In this document: piece by piece, positions 36,150-49,354 of the stretch
Layout of the letters: every line of letters begins with the position of its first letter
Position numbering within the stretch: position 1 is the stretch's first letter
Assembly (NCBI GenBank): GCA_020744425.1
Contig: JAGMUV010000005.1
Location: 1,364,001-1,428,000 of the forward strand
Reading direction: 5' to 3'
DNA length: 64,000 nucleotides
Origin: Dactylonectria macrodidyma
Lineage: Eukaryota; Ascomycota; Sordariomycetes; Hypocreales; Nectriaceae
Program-made: the position numbers and the translations under genes
The notes under the pieces: generated by a model
The model's input: the letters and a program-made list of their open reading frames with translations, nothing else
Database searches by the model: none
Told to the model about the DNA's origin: nothing

Positions 36150-36986
36150 TGTTGCTTGGTGATGTGCGAGGTTGTTGAGCTTGAGTCTGCAGCGTGGGAT
36201 GTCCAAATTTCTGCCGTTGTTCGATTGCATGACTAAGCCACAACAGCACATGTCTATTAGGCCAGACCACTTACATCCATTCCTCAATTCGCCGACAACT
36301 TGGTTCACAACCACATATCACAGGTAGTCCACACTTGTTACAAAATCATTCCAGTCCATAATCGATTTAGGCAATAACATCTCTGTATATCTTGTGGAGC
36401 GGAAAAGCTATTTGTTGGGAAACCAACGCAAAGCAAGATCCGCATGCTCCCAGCAGTGCAACGCCAACATGGGGCAGTCTCTGCAGGACGTGGACCGCTA
36501 CCCATCGGTAGCCTTGAGACCAGAGCTATACATGTACATCGCGCCCTGCAAGGACGCAGCCCTTAGTCCACCCAGACTCCCCAGGGCGGATGCTGAAGCC
36601 ATGAGGCGGCGACATGGATCTTGCATACCGAGTCGACCATTTCTGGTTGTTGGTTTCAGACAGTTACGTCTGAACACTCGGATCAAGCCAAGGTCGATGC
36701 AGACCACCCCAACACGGTTGTCACCCCGTGGGTATGATAAACACATTCCCCATGCTGAATAACCTTGTTTCTTACGCTTGAAATCCTCCTAGTCGCAATT
36801 CGATTCCCAAAAAAATAGACACTCGGGTGGTGCCCAGTTGCATCGTTTCAAACCACGGCGTCCGACTCTTCCTGGGTTGCCCTCGGATCGCCAGCCGTCT
36901 CTCGTACGTAGTAAAAATGCTCCCAGTGAGGGGAGTCGAGAAAACTGTCTTTGCTCGTGCTTCGTGGATGTATGCCAGCCTCACGT
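36150..36986. other. Spacer between RGG-protein and PPZ genes
   Basis: Both flanking genes are read leftward, so these 837 bases hold the PPZ 3' end and the promoter of the RGG protein. Frames such as 36394-36762 plus show no recognisable domain. Nothing else is seen. Confidence 0.5.
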
Positions 36987-38690
36987 TTATACGCTCTGGG
37001 GCTGAACCATGGCCGGCTAGAAACGGTCAGCGGCAGAGCATTTTAAGGAAATTCAGGAACGGCAACTTACCGGACTGTTCAACATGTGCTGTCGCTTATT
37101 TCGGCTCTTTTTGATATGGCTCTTAAGAGCAGTCGAGTCAAGGGGCTTCAACAGCTCAAAACTGCACAGAAGCTCGGCAGAAACTGACATGACCGCGCCC
37201 CAATTATCAAATTCGCCGCAGTACTGTGTTCAATTAGTAGTGTCCAGGAGAAGTGAGGGCAAAGTACTTACATTTGGAGCACTGAAAACGGTGACTAGAA
37301 CCCTGTCGTTAAAGAATTCATATCCATCCTCAACAACCATATGTGCTCGACAGATGAGATCGAAATCGTGGACGGCCAAGAAGTCAGTGATGACGCGCTT
37401 TCCAAAGCAGTAGCTGACTCCTCGTTCATTGGCTTCCCAATCTTGTTCCATGTCTGCAGGGTCTGACCACAGGAGGTCATTGAGCAGGCCGTAGTCAGGC
37501 ACATCGGTTGGGCGCGCAATGTTTCGGATATCGTCCATATGGCTCAGGGCGGGGGAGAGACCTCCGTGGACGCAGAAAATCTTGCCGGCAACGATAGCGG
37601 CGATGGGCAATGTGTTGAAGCAATCTACGAATGTCTTCCAGATCTTGACGTTACACCTCCGCTTGCACTCGTCGTAAAACCCATAGACTCGCGTCACGTT
37701 AGCACACTCGTGGTTCCCGCGGAGCAGGAAAAAGTTCTCCGGAAACTTGAGCTTGTAGCAAAGGAGGAGCAGGATGGTCTCCAGCGACTGCTTCCCCCGA
37801 TCAACATAGTCACCCAGGAAAAGGTAGTTGGACATGGGCGGGAAGCCACACATCTCGAACATTCGAATCAGATCCGTATACTGCCCATGCACGTCGCCTA
37901 CGACTTTGACTGGAGCGTCCAGCTCTAACAAAGCGGGTTGGGAGAGAAACACCTCTCTCGCACGCTGACAGATGGCGACGATCTCGGCATTCTTGAGGCA
38001 GACACTCTTTGTCACCTTTCCAGCATAGCCCGCATCGAGCAGGCGCTTGATGAAATCGTCAAGGTCGATATCCTTGATGTCAGCCATGGCGACATTCGAG
38101 TTGAGCTCGGCTTTGGCGTCGGGGGACGACGGCTTGTGGACGGGGTTAATGGTATTCTCCCGCTTCACTAAGATAGATTGACCCGGATTTTGCATGTGGG
38201 TGTTGACACCAGCATGGGCGGAGGGGGGTTGGTCGGAGACATGATCAACCTCTCCCGAGGCCTGGGCGGCGCTCACATCATGGTTTCCACCCTTGGATGA
38301 ATGAATCGGCGATGGTGGAGGCTGGTCCTCTTGAATAGCAGAGTCCGAAGTAGAGAGGTCAGTAGGATTGTGCTTGAGCGTCGGCAGGTCGCCTCGGCTT
38401 AAGCGGGATGCGCTCGACCTACCGCTCCTCCCAGACCGGACGGAGGCGGCGTCGTTTTTGCTGGCGTCGTTTGTGGCATCGCCGTTGGATAGAATGGCCG
38501 AGTTCCTCGGGCTGTCAGTCTTGCCGCTGCCAGGGATCTTGGATCGCAGGGAGCGGAAGGATCGCGACGAGTCCTTGGTGTCAGACCGGCTGAAGGACGG
38601 GTATGACTGGAGGGGCGCATCGACAGCGCCGGCGGAGCCGGAGCCTTTGGAGCCGGAACCACCGGTCTCTCTGGAATTCTGGTTGCCCAT
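36987..38690 (-). CDS. ppz1: PPZ-type serine/threonine protein phosphatase
   Basis: Exons on the minus strand are 37272-38690, 37071-37223 and 36987-37016 (introns 48 and 54 nt), giving 533 residues. The start at 38690 is chosen over the in-frame ATG at 38711 because it yields MGNQNS, a consensus N-myristoylation site shared by PPZ proteins. Residues 2-210 are a disordered Ser/Arg-rich regulatory region with many RxxS sites. From about 215 is a PP1-like catalytic domain: GDVHGQ with D266 and H268, GDYVDRG with D294, RGNHE, then FSAPNYCGEFDN spanning the first intron. All metal-binding motifs are intact. The nine-residue third exon ends in PAMVQPQSV. In yeast, Ppz phosphatases restrain Trk potassium uptake and salt tolerance and are inhibited by Hal3. 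That role is inferred here. The myristoyl group would place it at membranes. Confidence 0.95.
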
Positions 38691-41600
38691 TGTGCGAGAT
38701 CCCCGCGTCACTCAGTCGCGACGAGTGTCTCAAATGTCGCTGAGGGCGTGGGAGTGTCGACGAGGCTCGCTGGCCGACCCTTTGCTCAGAACCACCCAGG
38801 AGTCGTTGTTTTTCGGTGACGGATGATGCTATGGGAAGCTGTTAGGGAGGATGGAACAATCGGCCCAGGACAGCAAAGAAAGAGCCCCAACGGTGAGTCT
38901 TTGGAACGTCCGTTTTGTGTGGTTTCGGCCGGTGCCCGGGAGATGCTGACGAAGGGTCGAGGTCGGGAGTCGGGGGGGTATATTTTGCGGCGGTAATGAC
39001 GTCGTGGGGGAACCTCTTAACAAGGCCGAATGGAACCGCGGCGGATCAAAAGCGCGAGCCGGCGACGGTTCGGAGATAGGACCTGTGAGCGAAACCCCGA
39101 TTTGAAATCTAGACGAAGTCCACGTCAGCCGAGCTCAGAAGCCGGTATTTCGGGCTGCGATGAAGTGTACAGGCAGGGCAGGTTTGCGGCGCATTCAAAG
39201 TGGTGGAGTAGGCTTGAAAAAAAAGAGACAGGCTGTGAGGGCGGGAATGGAGAAGGATCCAGACAGCGAGCTCGAGTCGTGGTTGTGTTGCAGAGGACAT
39301 GAAGATGGGGGAGGGGACCGTACCTGTGGGAGGGGATAGCGAGATATGCAAGAGGGAGAAAAACTCGAAAGCCAAGACGACTTGGAAAGAAACGAGTGTC
39401 AATAGTAAGGAGGAGGAGGAGCTGGGCGCTGGGTGGTTGTTGCAGAAGGCCGTTTGCGCAGGGTTCGTTGGACCAGGGTGCAGAGACAGGCAACGCTGGG
39501 CGTCTTGAGTGGTTCGCGGGGCAGATAGGCCGGTTCAAGGGCGGCGGCGAGAAGTTCGGCGTTGGAGGTCCGCAACAAGGGAGATGGCGATAGACAACAG
39601 ACGACAAGAGGTTGGGGCAATAAATAGATAAGCCACAGGCGAAATGTGAGGAACAGACGATGAGGCGAAGCAGTGGGATGAGGCTCGGCTGGTGGAGGTG
39701 AAGGACGGGGATTTGAATGATGAGGACACTGACAGGCGAAGAAGGTAAAGGTACAACAAGGTGTACGCAGCACTACGCAGCACTAGGTAGGTACCTACTG
39801 TCTAGACGAGGTAAAAGCACTGTACTGGTATGCATGTGTGTACTGTAAGTAGGTGTGTGAGGTGGGTGTAGGTGGGCGTAGGTGAGTGGGTGCTTGGGTT
39901 GCTTTGATGTATGTAGGTACTAAGCCAGCAGGTACTAAGATTGTACTGCACAGTAGTACGGTTCTGGACTGTAGGTACCTCAGGTGTGTCTTGTGTCCAG
40001 AGAAGCGCATGTGTGCTACTACTGCTCCCCGTAGGTAGGTACGAAGTAGGCCGTCGGCTCCAGCAGCTCGTGGTACCGCCGGATAAGGTCCAAAGCGACG
40101 GAGCAAGTGTGGCTGGCGACTATGAACGAATTAAGGTTCCACGCCCCTCTTCAGTCTTGTTGGCCGCCAAGTCGCCTACGGATGAGGAGCCGTCGCCTAC
40201 GTGAGTAGTCGCCCCGAGGACATGGGACGAGGTTGGATGGCGACTATTGGATAGGATGTTTAGCGACTATTGGGTGGCGAGGGGGAATGATGATTGGGAG
40301 GCGTTTGGTTTAGGTGTGTCTGGGTTGGATTGGTTAAACATGTCCGCTCACCGAGACTCGTTTGGTATGCGTAATTGTGGCCAAACCGAGACCTAGCACC
40401 TACCTAACTTACCTCTACCTAGCTGACCGCGTTGCCGTTTTGTCCAGTGGCTCGCATCTGGTTCACTTTTGGTTCACATGGCTGTCTATGGAGGGGAACC
40501 AAGCGCCGGGGGTCATCTGCAAGACTGCGTCAAGCACTACGTACGGCACTCGGCGCGACGACCTGCGTTGCGAGGAACGGTTAAGTCGGCGTGGAATCGG
40601 ACAGGGGGGGAGGGAGATACTTTAAAGCAGTGGACTGGGCAGCGTACTGATTGGAGGGCAGCAGAAGGACGGAATGTGAGCGACGACGGACGGTGAGTGA
40701 TAAGAAAAGGCAAATGGGTTTCATCAGTCAGATACGATACCAGACGAAAATGCCTTCTGTGGCAGCAAGTTTGCAACGAGCTTCTCAAGTCTGTGTGTCG
40801 ATCGAAAATTCAACCCTCCCCGTCCGCGTGGTCGGGCAACGAACATGATACTTGCGGGACACGGGACACTGGGCACGGGACTGGACAGGTCCAGGTCTTG
40901 GGATCCGAGAACGAAAAAAAAAAATCTACATCATGAGATGGGTTGCAAGGCTGGTCCTTGGAGCAAACTAGTCCCGAGGAAAAAACGAAGACTCATTAGC
41001 TCGCGGCGTTTATTTACTATTTGATAATACCGTGCGATTAGACAGTTGTTAGTTTCCCCCAGTCCCCGTTCCCCTCAACAGGGCACTCAGATCCCGGGTC
41101 TCTCTCAATGCCCAACTTCCAAGGGATCCCAGGGTCCCAGGTGAACCAATGCCCAACGGGGCCAGGGGTTTGAATTAGATTTGTAGACCGAACCGATGAA
41201 AGAAGGGATTGCATCATTGGGGGGGACTAGAGCTGAGAGCTGGGAATCTGTGAGCTGGATTCTCTCTCTTTCTTTTCACTGGCCCCACCCACCTCTCTCT
41301 CACAGTTACTTAAGGTACTAAGCTTACCTGGTACCTACCCCAAGATTCAACACACATGCACCACTCATCACCATCATCACCATTCATCACCACTCGTCAA
41401 CTCATTCATCATCACTCACTCATACTCACCACCACTCATCAGTGGCCCCCTTCCCTCTCATCGGCACAACGACTCAAAAGCAAGCTGCATCAGACGCCCT
41501 GTCGGACCAGCCACTGAGCGGCGCCACAACCCCGTCGCTCTGCATGCGGCGGATCCCACAGAGGCATGCAAAGCAGGGGGGATGCTGCTGGGGCAGGGAA

Positions 41601-42038
41601 GCCAGCATGCGAGCTGGGTGGCACGTGCGAGAAGCTTGATGACTGCTGCGAGAAGCTTTGATCGTGGCGGTGATGCCGCTTTGTTGGGTCCATCTCTCCA
41701 TTCATCCATCCATCACATCGTTCTTTGTATTCCCCAGCGTCAATGGGGGAAAAATCAAAACAAATGCCATCACAAAGTCCCCGATGCCGGCCTTCAAATG
41801 ACACCATCACATGTGTCCACTTCTCTTATTTGAAGAGACACGAATGAAACACAGCTGTTTAACCAGGCTCAGCAGGGTAGTGAAGACGGGAAGCGCCAAA
41901 GCTGGCTGCCGTTGCACACGCGGACAAGCCCGTTTGACATAGCCCCGTGACTACCAGGAGTCTCACCGACGCTGGATGCATGCTGGACGCCGCATCCCAC
42001 GCTCACCCAGCAAATGCGAATGTGGGGTTTTTTGACGT

Positions 42039-42045
<7 letters not shown>

Positions 42046-42076
<31 letters not shown>
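42046..42076. repeat. (TC)n dinucleotide microsatellite
   Basis: About fifteen TC units run without interruption between 42046 and 42076, in the middle of a gene-free interval. It is a simple sequence repeat likely to vary in length. Confidence 0.9.
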
Positions 42077-42082
<6 letters not shown>

Positions 42083-45000
42083 GTCTCTCTGATATGTCTC
42101 TCTACCTATGATATCTCATACATCTCATGCCATGTAACCCCCCATCGCTGCGCTCTTTAATCCCTAGCACATACAAGCATGAATGAGTGGGCTGCAGCGT
42201 GCCAATTCGCTGCGGTGTTCCACCACCTAGACGCCTTGTTGGTCCAACACGGCTCGGCATAACACCAAGCCCTCCACTTGCAGCCGGGCCTCAATGTGAC
42301 AAATGACACCAACGGTTGGCTGCATGCTGATGTTGCATCTTTCAAGGCAACGAGGAGCATTTGTGATTCCTCTCTCATAAAGGTACTCGGCATTGTTCCT
42401 TGGTTACCGCCAGCCCTCCGTCTCGTCTTTGTTCTCCAGGTTGATGAGTCTATCATGAATATGGCTCAGAAAAGCCACATCAAGGAACCTAAACATGGAA
42501 TAGGCAGGTCATTGTTGCCATTGACTCTGATTAGTTTGAATTGGCCATTGACAAGTGATCTTGGGCGCTCGCATGTCAACCTGGCTAGTGCATCTGCTGT
42601 TCGATGACTCGTATAGGTATTCTCAAAGTCTTTCGTTCATACTTAACCATCAAATGCCTCGTCCCAATCGCCCCAGGGCTCTTCCATGCATCACTGTGCG
42701 CCATGATCGCTCACGGGTTGGAGTGGCAGGTTGGAGTGGCAAGTCCCAGAACAATATCCGTGCCAAGTCCAACCAACCGTGTAAAGTCGGGACCGCATCT
42801 CCTCATTGAGTTTAACGGCCCTTGGCAAATCTGATTTACGGAATCTGGCCCGAGGTCTATGGTTTGCATATTGTCAATACGCTTTACTTTATCGCCTTTT
42901 CTTATCATTTATTGTGGTAGTCTACATGATGCAGTGTTCCGGGGCAAAAGGGAATCCAAGAATGTCAAACATGTCACCGTGATTCAATGACATAAAACTT
43001 GTCGACGTGGGTCAACGATACGGGGGAAACGACAAATAACGCATCCTTTTCATAGTTTCCGAGAGTCATTGGGTACTCTCTGGTATTTAGTGCTCCACAT
43101 GATCTGCAAGAAGCTTTTTCACAACTACCTTGGAAAGTAACTGTGAGGTTGTGGTAAATCGTGGTGGCATTGACCAAGACGTTCTGACGTGAAAAGTACC
43201 CATGCACTTCAGAGCTTAACCACCTCATGTTGTATCAGATACGCCTTCACAAACCGTGTGGCTGTCATTTTTGTTGTAGCACATCTTCGACGTCTCCGTT
43301 TTGCAGCTATGCTAGGTAAAACCCCTTCTCCATTGGTGGTCCAGAATCCATCCATCCCCCATGGACCAAGAACCATCTTCTAGTCTCCTGCACGAGTTAA
43401 GTCACGAATAATAAAGACAATACCAAGACTCAGGTCTCTCATGTACCAATCGGGATATCGTGATGGGGCGCAATCAGCTTCGAGGGAATGGAACGTGTTT
43501 ATCGAAGAGGCATCCAGTTCTGATTCGAACCAGATGCTGGCCTGACAGATTGTACAATTCAACAGAACAACGAGGAAAGCTTCATTTAACAAATACTATC
43601 AACACTTATACATGATCATGGGTAGTTTTTTTCTCTTGTCGAACCTAATTTGAAGAGAATCGAGGATTTGGGTAATGAATCCAGTGCAAGCATCTACCCT
43701 ATAGCAATGTCAACCATCAAGCATGACCATGACCGGGAATCGATGAGCCAAAAGTTCCACTCAAATGATTAGGATGCGGTGGACGTGGGAATAAATGAAT
43801 AGTTTCTGGTTTCTCCCCATTGGTAGCAAACATCGCCAGTGGACAACTTGAATTGATCGGTGTGTAGAAAGGCCATCCTCTTCACGTACCTAGGTGTTGT
43901 ATTAACGTCACAGATGAAGAGACATTGATCGACAAGCGTATCAGGCGAGACCAAAATACAGACTCGCAGGCAAACAAGAAGGAGAAATTAGACTTAGTGA
44001 CGTAGCAAGCCACTTATTCAATAGGGATTATGAGACCAGTTGTTCTTGCTTGAGGTCTCCAGTTAGAGAGACGCAGGCCAGGCGCTCACGGACGAATCTT
44101 GCTCGGAAGAAATTGCCATGATTCGCTACATGTGCAAGCAAGCCGTATCTCAAGCCGGTCAACTTATTTTATTGATATTTTCTGTTTCTTTAAACCTGGT
44201 TCCTCTTTGGCGGTTGGGAAGTTCCGGGCCGGCCTTCCAGCGGCTCTCACGGCCTTCGCGTCTCGGCAACCATTCACCGCACAAGCCCTCCCCCTCCCCC
44301 GCTTACCGATTCAGGTAGCCGATTAGCGTGGCAAGGCATGAGAAACAATGTTGCATAGGGGTGGACAACTCCGACTCGGGTAGCATGTCAGCGCAAAAGT
44401 CGGCGACAGCGTAACGTCGGCGACTGGTGAATGAAAGTGCAAGACAAGGCCCCCGTTTCGGGCTTACGTGCGCCGTACGTGAGAAAACCGCGGCTCCGCT
44501 GGGAGAGGGTGGGCCATGATGCCGTCAACCGGGGACAAGGTGTGGAGAAGACCGGGTGCTGCTAGGTGGGTGTTGAGGCTATATGATGAGTAGGATATTT
44601 GCTCTGAGAGGCGGCCGCCACGGATCGGATTGGGTTGACACTGACTGGCTGACTACTAAGTGGGGATGGATGGAGTATTAGAGGGTGATGTCGTTGGAGA
44701 TATTGTATCAGGCTTAAGAGGAAAGCAAGCAGCTACCGCAAGAGAGGTAGAGAGATAGAGAGAGAGAGTCACCGTCCATGATCAGATAGCTCAAAGGTAG
44801 GCAAACCCTGGCATGGCAATCTCCTTGCTTATTCGTCTGCCCTGCGGACCTAGGGCTGCGGTGTTTGCTCCCGGCCGAGGCCTAGACCGATCTGAGCCAG
44901 TGCTAAATGCATGCATGGGTGTGAACACCAAAGTCCAATTCGCAAAGCTCTGTCCTTTGTGTGTGAAAGATGCTCTGTGAGAGGACTTTGGGGAATCTTG

Positions 45001-47070
45001 GGGGGTAAGTTAGGGCAGAGGGATAGGGGGCAGTGGCGGTGCTGCAACGCCCCGGAACGGAAACATGTCGCGCCGGCAGCCACCGGATCGCATCTTTGCC
45101 GTAGACCGTAGACCGTAGATAGTAGGAGATGAGGAGGGGGGGCTGGGTTTGATTGATATTTGATAGGTAGGCCTGGAATACCTAAAGATACGCAGTGAGT
45201 GCGCATGGGAAAGGCATGTGCCGTGCGCGGCTGCTGGGCTGAGGCATCATGGGCTTCTAAATTTAGGGCGAATCCGCCAGGGCGGCGCGGGGCTAGCAGG
45301 CGAGTTGAGAGTGGGCTGTGTGAGTTTGTTGCTCATGTTTATCCTTTGGTGGCACCCGCACTGGTTTTACTGGGCTGGTGATTTTTACTGACGCACTAAT
45401 TTGCGTACGTACTGTGTTCGCTCAGCCCTTCGGAGGCTGCGACGACCACTTGTGCCAAGGGTCCCATTTCTATGTCCTTCGCCGTGGCCGAAGGGGTCCT
45501 TGCTTTGCTTTATCCGGCCCGAGTTCGCATTTCGTCGCAGGGTCCAGCCAGAGTCAGTCAGGGTCTCCCCATCACGTCACAGAGTTTGCCTTCACTTACG
45601 AGGCAGTACGTCAGGTCGGGTTGGTGACATCAGCAGGAGGTGCAAAACGAGGAGGAGGAGGGGGACGCGACGACAACTGAACGACATGTGGATGGGTGGT
45701 GGCGGGGTTTGAACGAGGTTTGAGCTGCTCCAGTGATAGGCGTCCAATGATGGGCTATCGCTGTCTCACTGTGCATCACTGGACTGTGTGTTTCTGGCTT
45801 GGGGCCCTTCAAGCTTAGTGACAGACGGACAGTTCACCGTAAGTTGAACACCACCAAAGAGAAGATTGTGTGCAGCTGCTGACCGTACCTTTTTTTCTTC
45901 TCTTTTTCTTTTCCCTTCCTCACCCCCGCTGCCATGGCCTGCATGTCAGCACCAGCTCTGCGCATAATGACAGAACCCAATGGGGGGTTCTCACCATCCA
46001 CCCTTGTGGTTTGTCGGCAGCAGGGCCAAATGGCCGCCGATCAGACAGAAATCTCAAGGTCGGCGATGTGGGGCCCTTCGTGGGTCCTGGGGGCGGGCGT
46101 CGTCAGCCCCGAAAGAGGCATGGGCTTGGCAAGAGCTCGGGAATACCTCCAGTCAAGAGTCAGATTTCTGAGCATGACATGAGAGAAGAGGGAGATAGAG
46201 AGGTCATGCGGGATTCTGGCTTGGTCGAGGAATCGTGAGAGCTGAGGGAGCTGAGAAGCTAAGGCGAACAGTGGTGTCTAGCTCAGTTGATTAGGTTTGG
46301 TCATTTTCACAATACGTGGGGAGTAGTCGTGAAATATCTCTCTAGCAGTCTCTAGCATTCAGCCTCCAGCGTCAAAGTCAATGGTATAAGCCCTGATGAG
46401 GGGTCGACGCAAGGGAAGAACAAGTGAAACCGCCGTCCATCTTCAGCCCGTCAGCAACCAAACCCACCTGGGCGGCCCAGGACATGCGATATGCAGTCAA
46501 TCACTGCGATACTGGTCGAGTCCCCCCTGCGCGGAATGGATGATAATCCTCTCCAAACCTGTAGTAGACTGTTGATCCCTCGCTTCAAGCATCCACTGCT
46601 GAGCCAATGAACCGACCGACTGCCATGTTGTTGCTGTGCCATATGCTGTTGCTGTGCTAGATGCTGCTGATGAGTCCCATGATGAATGGTGATGCCCCAA
46701 CCCCAGGAATTTTCGGAAGGATGCACTTTGTCTGAGCGGGGACAAGAAACTGGCGCTATGGCGCTCTCCTAAAGCCCACAGCCCGATGTGGCCGTCTTGG
46801 GAAACAAGCTGCGCCGGGCTTAGGCCTAGGCCCTGAGATGTGAGAGTGGCTGAGCTAGCGGACACCTCTTCTTCCCAGCCCTGTCTGTGATCAAGTCCTT
46901 GCAACTGCGGCAGACCCCAAGACCGCGTGAGTGTGTTAGTGCAGTGAGATAACATTTACAGTTGCAGTAAACAGTTTGTGCTGCCGTTTAATTAGTTGGG
47001 TTGCCGTTTAGTGCGTGCCTCCAGGACGGGACAGGGCTGAACCGCGCGATGAAGGGCCAGAGATACTGTA

Positions 47071-47100
47071 GGTAGGTACTGTAGGTAGGTACTGTAGGTG
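47071..47100. repeat. ACTGTAGGTAGGT tandem repeat
   Basis: The 13-nt unit ACTGTAGGTAGGT occurs twice in succession and is followed by ACTGTAGGTGG. Related GTAGGTA strings recur at 39785-40050, so this is a local expansion of a motif common in this genome's intergenic DNA. Confidence 0.7.
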
Positions 47101-47440
47101 GTGGGTTACGGCAGTAAGCCGTGGATGATGGGAGCAAGCCTTGGGGACGATGGGGGGACCGGCAAGCCCCCTGGCGCCCCTGTAAGCGGCCAAGGCAGAA
47201 AAGGCCTCTAGCTTGGTCGTCGTTCCACCAAAGAACTGCCACACACACGTTCCGCCGCCCACATCCACTCGGGATGCTGCGCCACGGACAACTCCACGTC
47301 AACCTCGCCTGGACTGTCTGTGGACTGGACCGGGGGAAAGAGAGCTCAGCAGTAGCAAGCACCTAACTCTCAGCACCTAACTTAGTACCAAAGCACCCAT
47401 CCATCCCATCCCATGCACCAAGTAGCTGAAAAAGCGTTTT

Positions 47441-47447
47441 TATAAAT
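47441..47447 (+). promoter_or_regulatory. Candidate TATA box of the SUR7-family gene
   Basis: TATAAAT occurs at 47441-47447, about 305 bases before the start codon. A pyrimidine-rich tract (47460-47590, CTCTCTC and TCCTTCC blocks) typical of fungal transcription start regions follows at once. The spacing fits a leader of about 250 bases. Confidence 0.5.
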
Positions 47448-47748
47448 CCACCGCCCTCAGCTCTTGCTGACATCTCCTCCTCCTCTCTCTCATCCATTCA
47501 TCCTTCCATACATACATCCATCCTTCCGTCGTTTCTCGTGCGCCGTCGTCGTCGTCTCTCACCTTCCTCTCGACGTCTCGCTCGCTAACCAGGCCTCCTC
47601 CACCACTTCCACAAGCCATACGTCATCTTCGACCTTCTCCGACCGACCAGCATAAACTCCACACCCGCAACCGTTTCCCCGAAAACCCAAGAACAAACAA
47701 ACCTCCAACTCACATACACACGCATTCGCCCATTCAAACGCATTCACA

Positions 47749-48708
47749 ATGGGTGTCGGTCGCTTCTTCTGCGTCGCGCTGCCGTTCGCGCTCACCGTCG
47801 GCTCCATCATTTTCCTCCTCGTCGGTACCCTCTCCGGTGTCGCCGACAAGTCGCTCTACCTCTTCCGCCTTAACGTCAAGGACCTCACCCTCTCCACTGC
47901 CGACTTTGACACCATAGTTGGCAACCTGCAAAACCGTGCCGCCAAGACAACCAACATCACCGCCTCCGATCTCAACCTCGGCAAGTACTACGATGTCTCA
48001 CTCTGGAACTACTGCGCCACTGCCTTGAAGGGTAGCAAGCGAACATGCGTCGACCCCAAGTTCGACTGGGCCGCCTCTGCTCTCAACACTACCTGGGTCG
48101 AGAACTTTGGCTCTGCTGCTGGCGTTGAGGTTGACATTCCCGATGAGGTCGAGAGCGCCATCAAGGCTTTCATCAAGGTCATGAAGTGGACTGAGGTCGC
48201 CTTCGTTGCTGCTCTGGTCGCCCTCGGTGTTGAGATCGTTCTCGGCATCTTTGCCAACTGCTCTACCATCATGTCTTGCTGCACCTGGATTGTCGCCGGT
48301 ATTGCTTCTCTTCTGGTTTGCTGCGCTGCCGGACTTGCAACCGCCACCGCCGCCATTGTTGTCGGTGCTGTTGAGGCTTCTGCTAAGTGGTACGGTGTCC
48401 GGGCCAAGATCAACACCACCTTCCTCGCTGCCATCTGGATCGCTGCTGCGTTCGCCATCGGTGCCAGTCTCTTCTGGGTCTTCACCATCTGCTGCTGCAA
48501 GCCTGACCACAGCAGCAGCAGACGCAAGAACCGCCGCTCTGACGGCGAGAAGCTGCTCCCCACCAAGGGCTATGCTCCTCTCGGCAGCGACCACGAGATG
48601 ACCAGCGGCAACTACTACAACCAGAACCAGTCTCAGTCCCAGTACGGCGCTCCCCGCGGCGCCCCTCGATCCGACCTTGCCTACGAGCCCTACTCTCACC
48701 GCGCCTAA
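47749..48708 (+). CDS. SUR7/PalI-family plasma-membrane protein
   Basis: An intronless gene of 319 residues; the start (CACAATGGG) has good context. Four transmembrane helices are visible, near 9-29 (a signal-anchor-like first helix), 148-168, 176-205 and 224-247. The long extracellular loop between helices 1 and 2 carries the family signature LWNYC...TC (WNYCATALKGSKRTC), with two Cys that pair in the family, and N-glycosylation sequons (TTNIT, LNTTW). The fourth helix ends in a CCC cluster, a likely palmitoylation site. The cytosolic tail is Ser/Arg then Asn/Gln/Tyr-rich. SUR7-family proteins sit in furrow-like plasma-membrane domains (eisosome/MCC) and affect cell-wall and sphingolipid homeostasis. 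PalI members, which act in ambient pH signalling, are the alternative and usually have much longer tails. Strong C-ending codon use and the CT-rich leader suggest good expression. Confidence 0.9.
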   Translation: MGVGRFFCVALPFALTVGSIIFLLVGTLSGVADKSLYLFRLNVKDLTLSTADFDTIVGNLQNRAAKTTNITASDLNLGKYYDVSLWNYCATALKGSKRTCVDPKFDWAASALNTTWVENFGSAAGVEVDIPDEVESAIKAFIKVMKWTEVAFVAALVALGVEIVLGIFANCSTIMSCCTWIVAGIASLLVCCAAGLATATAAIVVGAVEASAKWYGVRAKINTTFLAAIWIAAAFAIGASLFWVFTICCCKPDHSSSRRKNRRSDGEKLLPTKGYAPLGSDHEMTSGNYYNQNQSQSQYGAPRGAPRSDLAYEPYSHRA

Positions 48709-49354
48709 ACACACTAGGCGCTAGAGCCCGGGCTCTAGGCGATACGACTGGTGACTTCTTACCGACCTTGACGATTTTGCATTGCCGGCGTTTTGGGCCC
48801 AATTGGAATATTTGCGCAGGATGGCAACGTGGTGTGCGATCAGCTCTTTGCGATCATGACGGACATGAAAGTGGAATGCTCTTTTCTTTTTACCGGCGCG
48901 CAGCAGATGTCGGATGTAGATCCGGGTTGGGCCATGGATGGGAAGATGCCAGGAACGGCATGATACCTAAACTTGGGGGGACGGAATGATCAAACTTAGC
49001 CTTTTTCTTTTTTTACTTCACCGTATGATATAAACTCAATCAACAAATATTTGAGCCTGAAACTTCCCTTTCGACTGTGATGTCCGGGTGATAAGATGAT
49101 GCTGGGATGACAATTTGCCATTGTGAGCCAAGTAGGTTGAGTGAGGGTGCACACCAACCCAAGTCACAATTTTTTTTTACTCACCACCAAATCCACTCAC
49201 ACCTTGAGCCATGTTTAACCTTCTTACTCGTGAACAAATACCTCGATGAAAGAGAGGCTCTACGTCTAGTCAGCATATATATTCACGGGATTTATAAGCA
49301 GATGGCTTCCTGACCTAGACTCACTCTCATCAACCTGTTGTTCATCCCGCGGTC
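48709..49354. other. Spacer before the WDR6-type gene
   Basis: These 646 bases hold the 3' end of the SUR7-family gene and the promoter and leader of the WD40 gene. A short upstream open frame (49107-49313) precedes the main start. No other feature is seen. Confidence 0.5.

Larger units (their letters stand above)
38691..47748. other. 9.1 kb divergent intergenic region
   Basis: The region separates the leftward PPZ gene from the rightward SUR7-family gene. It contains many GTAGGTA-type repeats (39785-40050 and 47070-47100), one TACGAAGTA copy (40040-40048), a CT dinucleotide repeat (42046-42076) and an AT-richer part at about 42.4-44.1 kb. Open frames (152 codons at 46497-46955 minus, 160 codons at 39125-39607 minus) have no recognisable domain or coding-like codon use. 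I support no gene here. Confidence 0.55.

Noticed and set aside
47998..48714. 238-codon minus-strand frame opposite the SUR7-family gene
   Set aside because: Antisense shadow of a strongly biased gene with four clear membrane helices on the plus strand.
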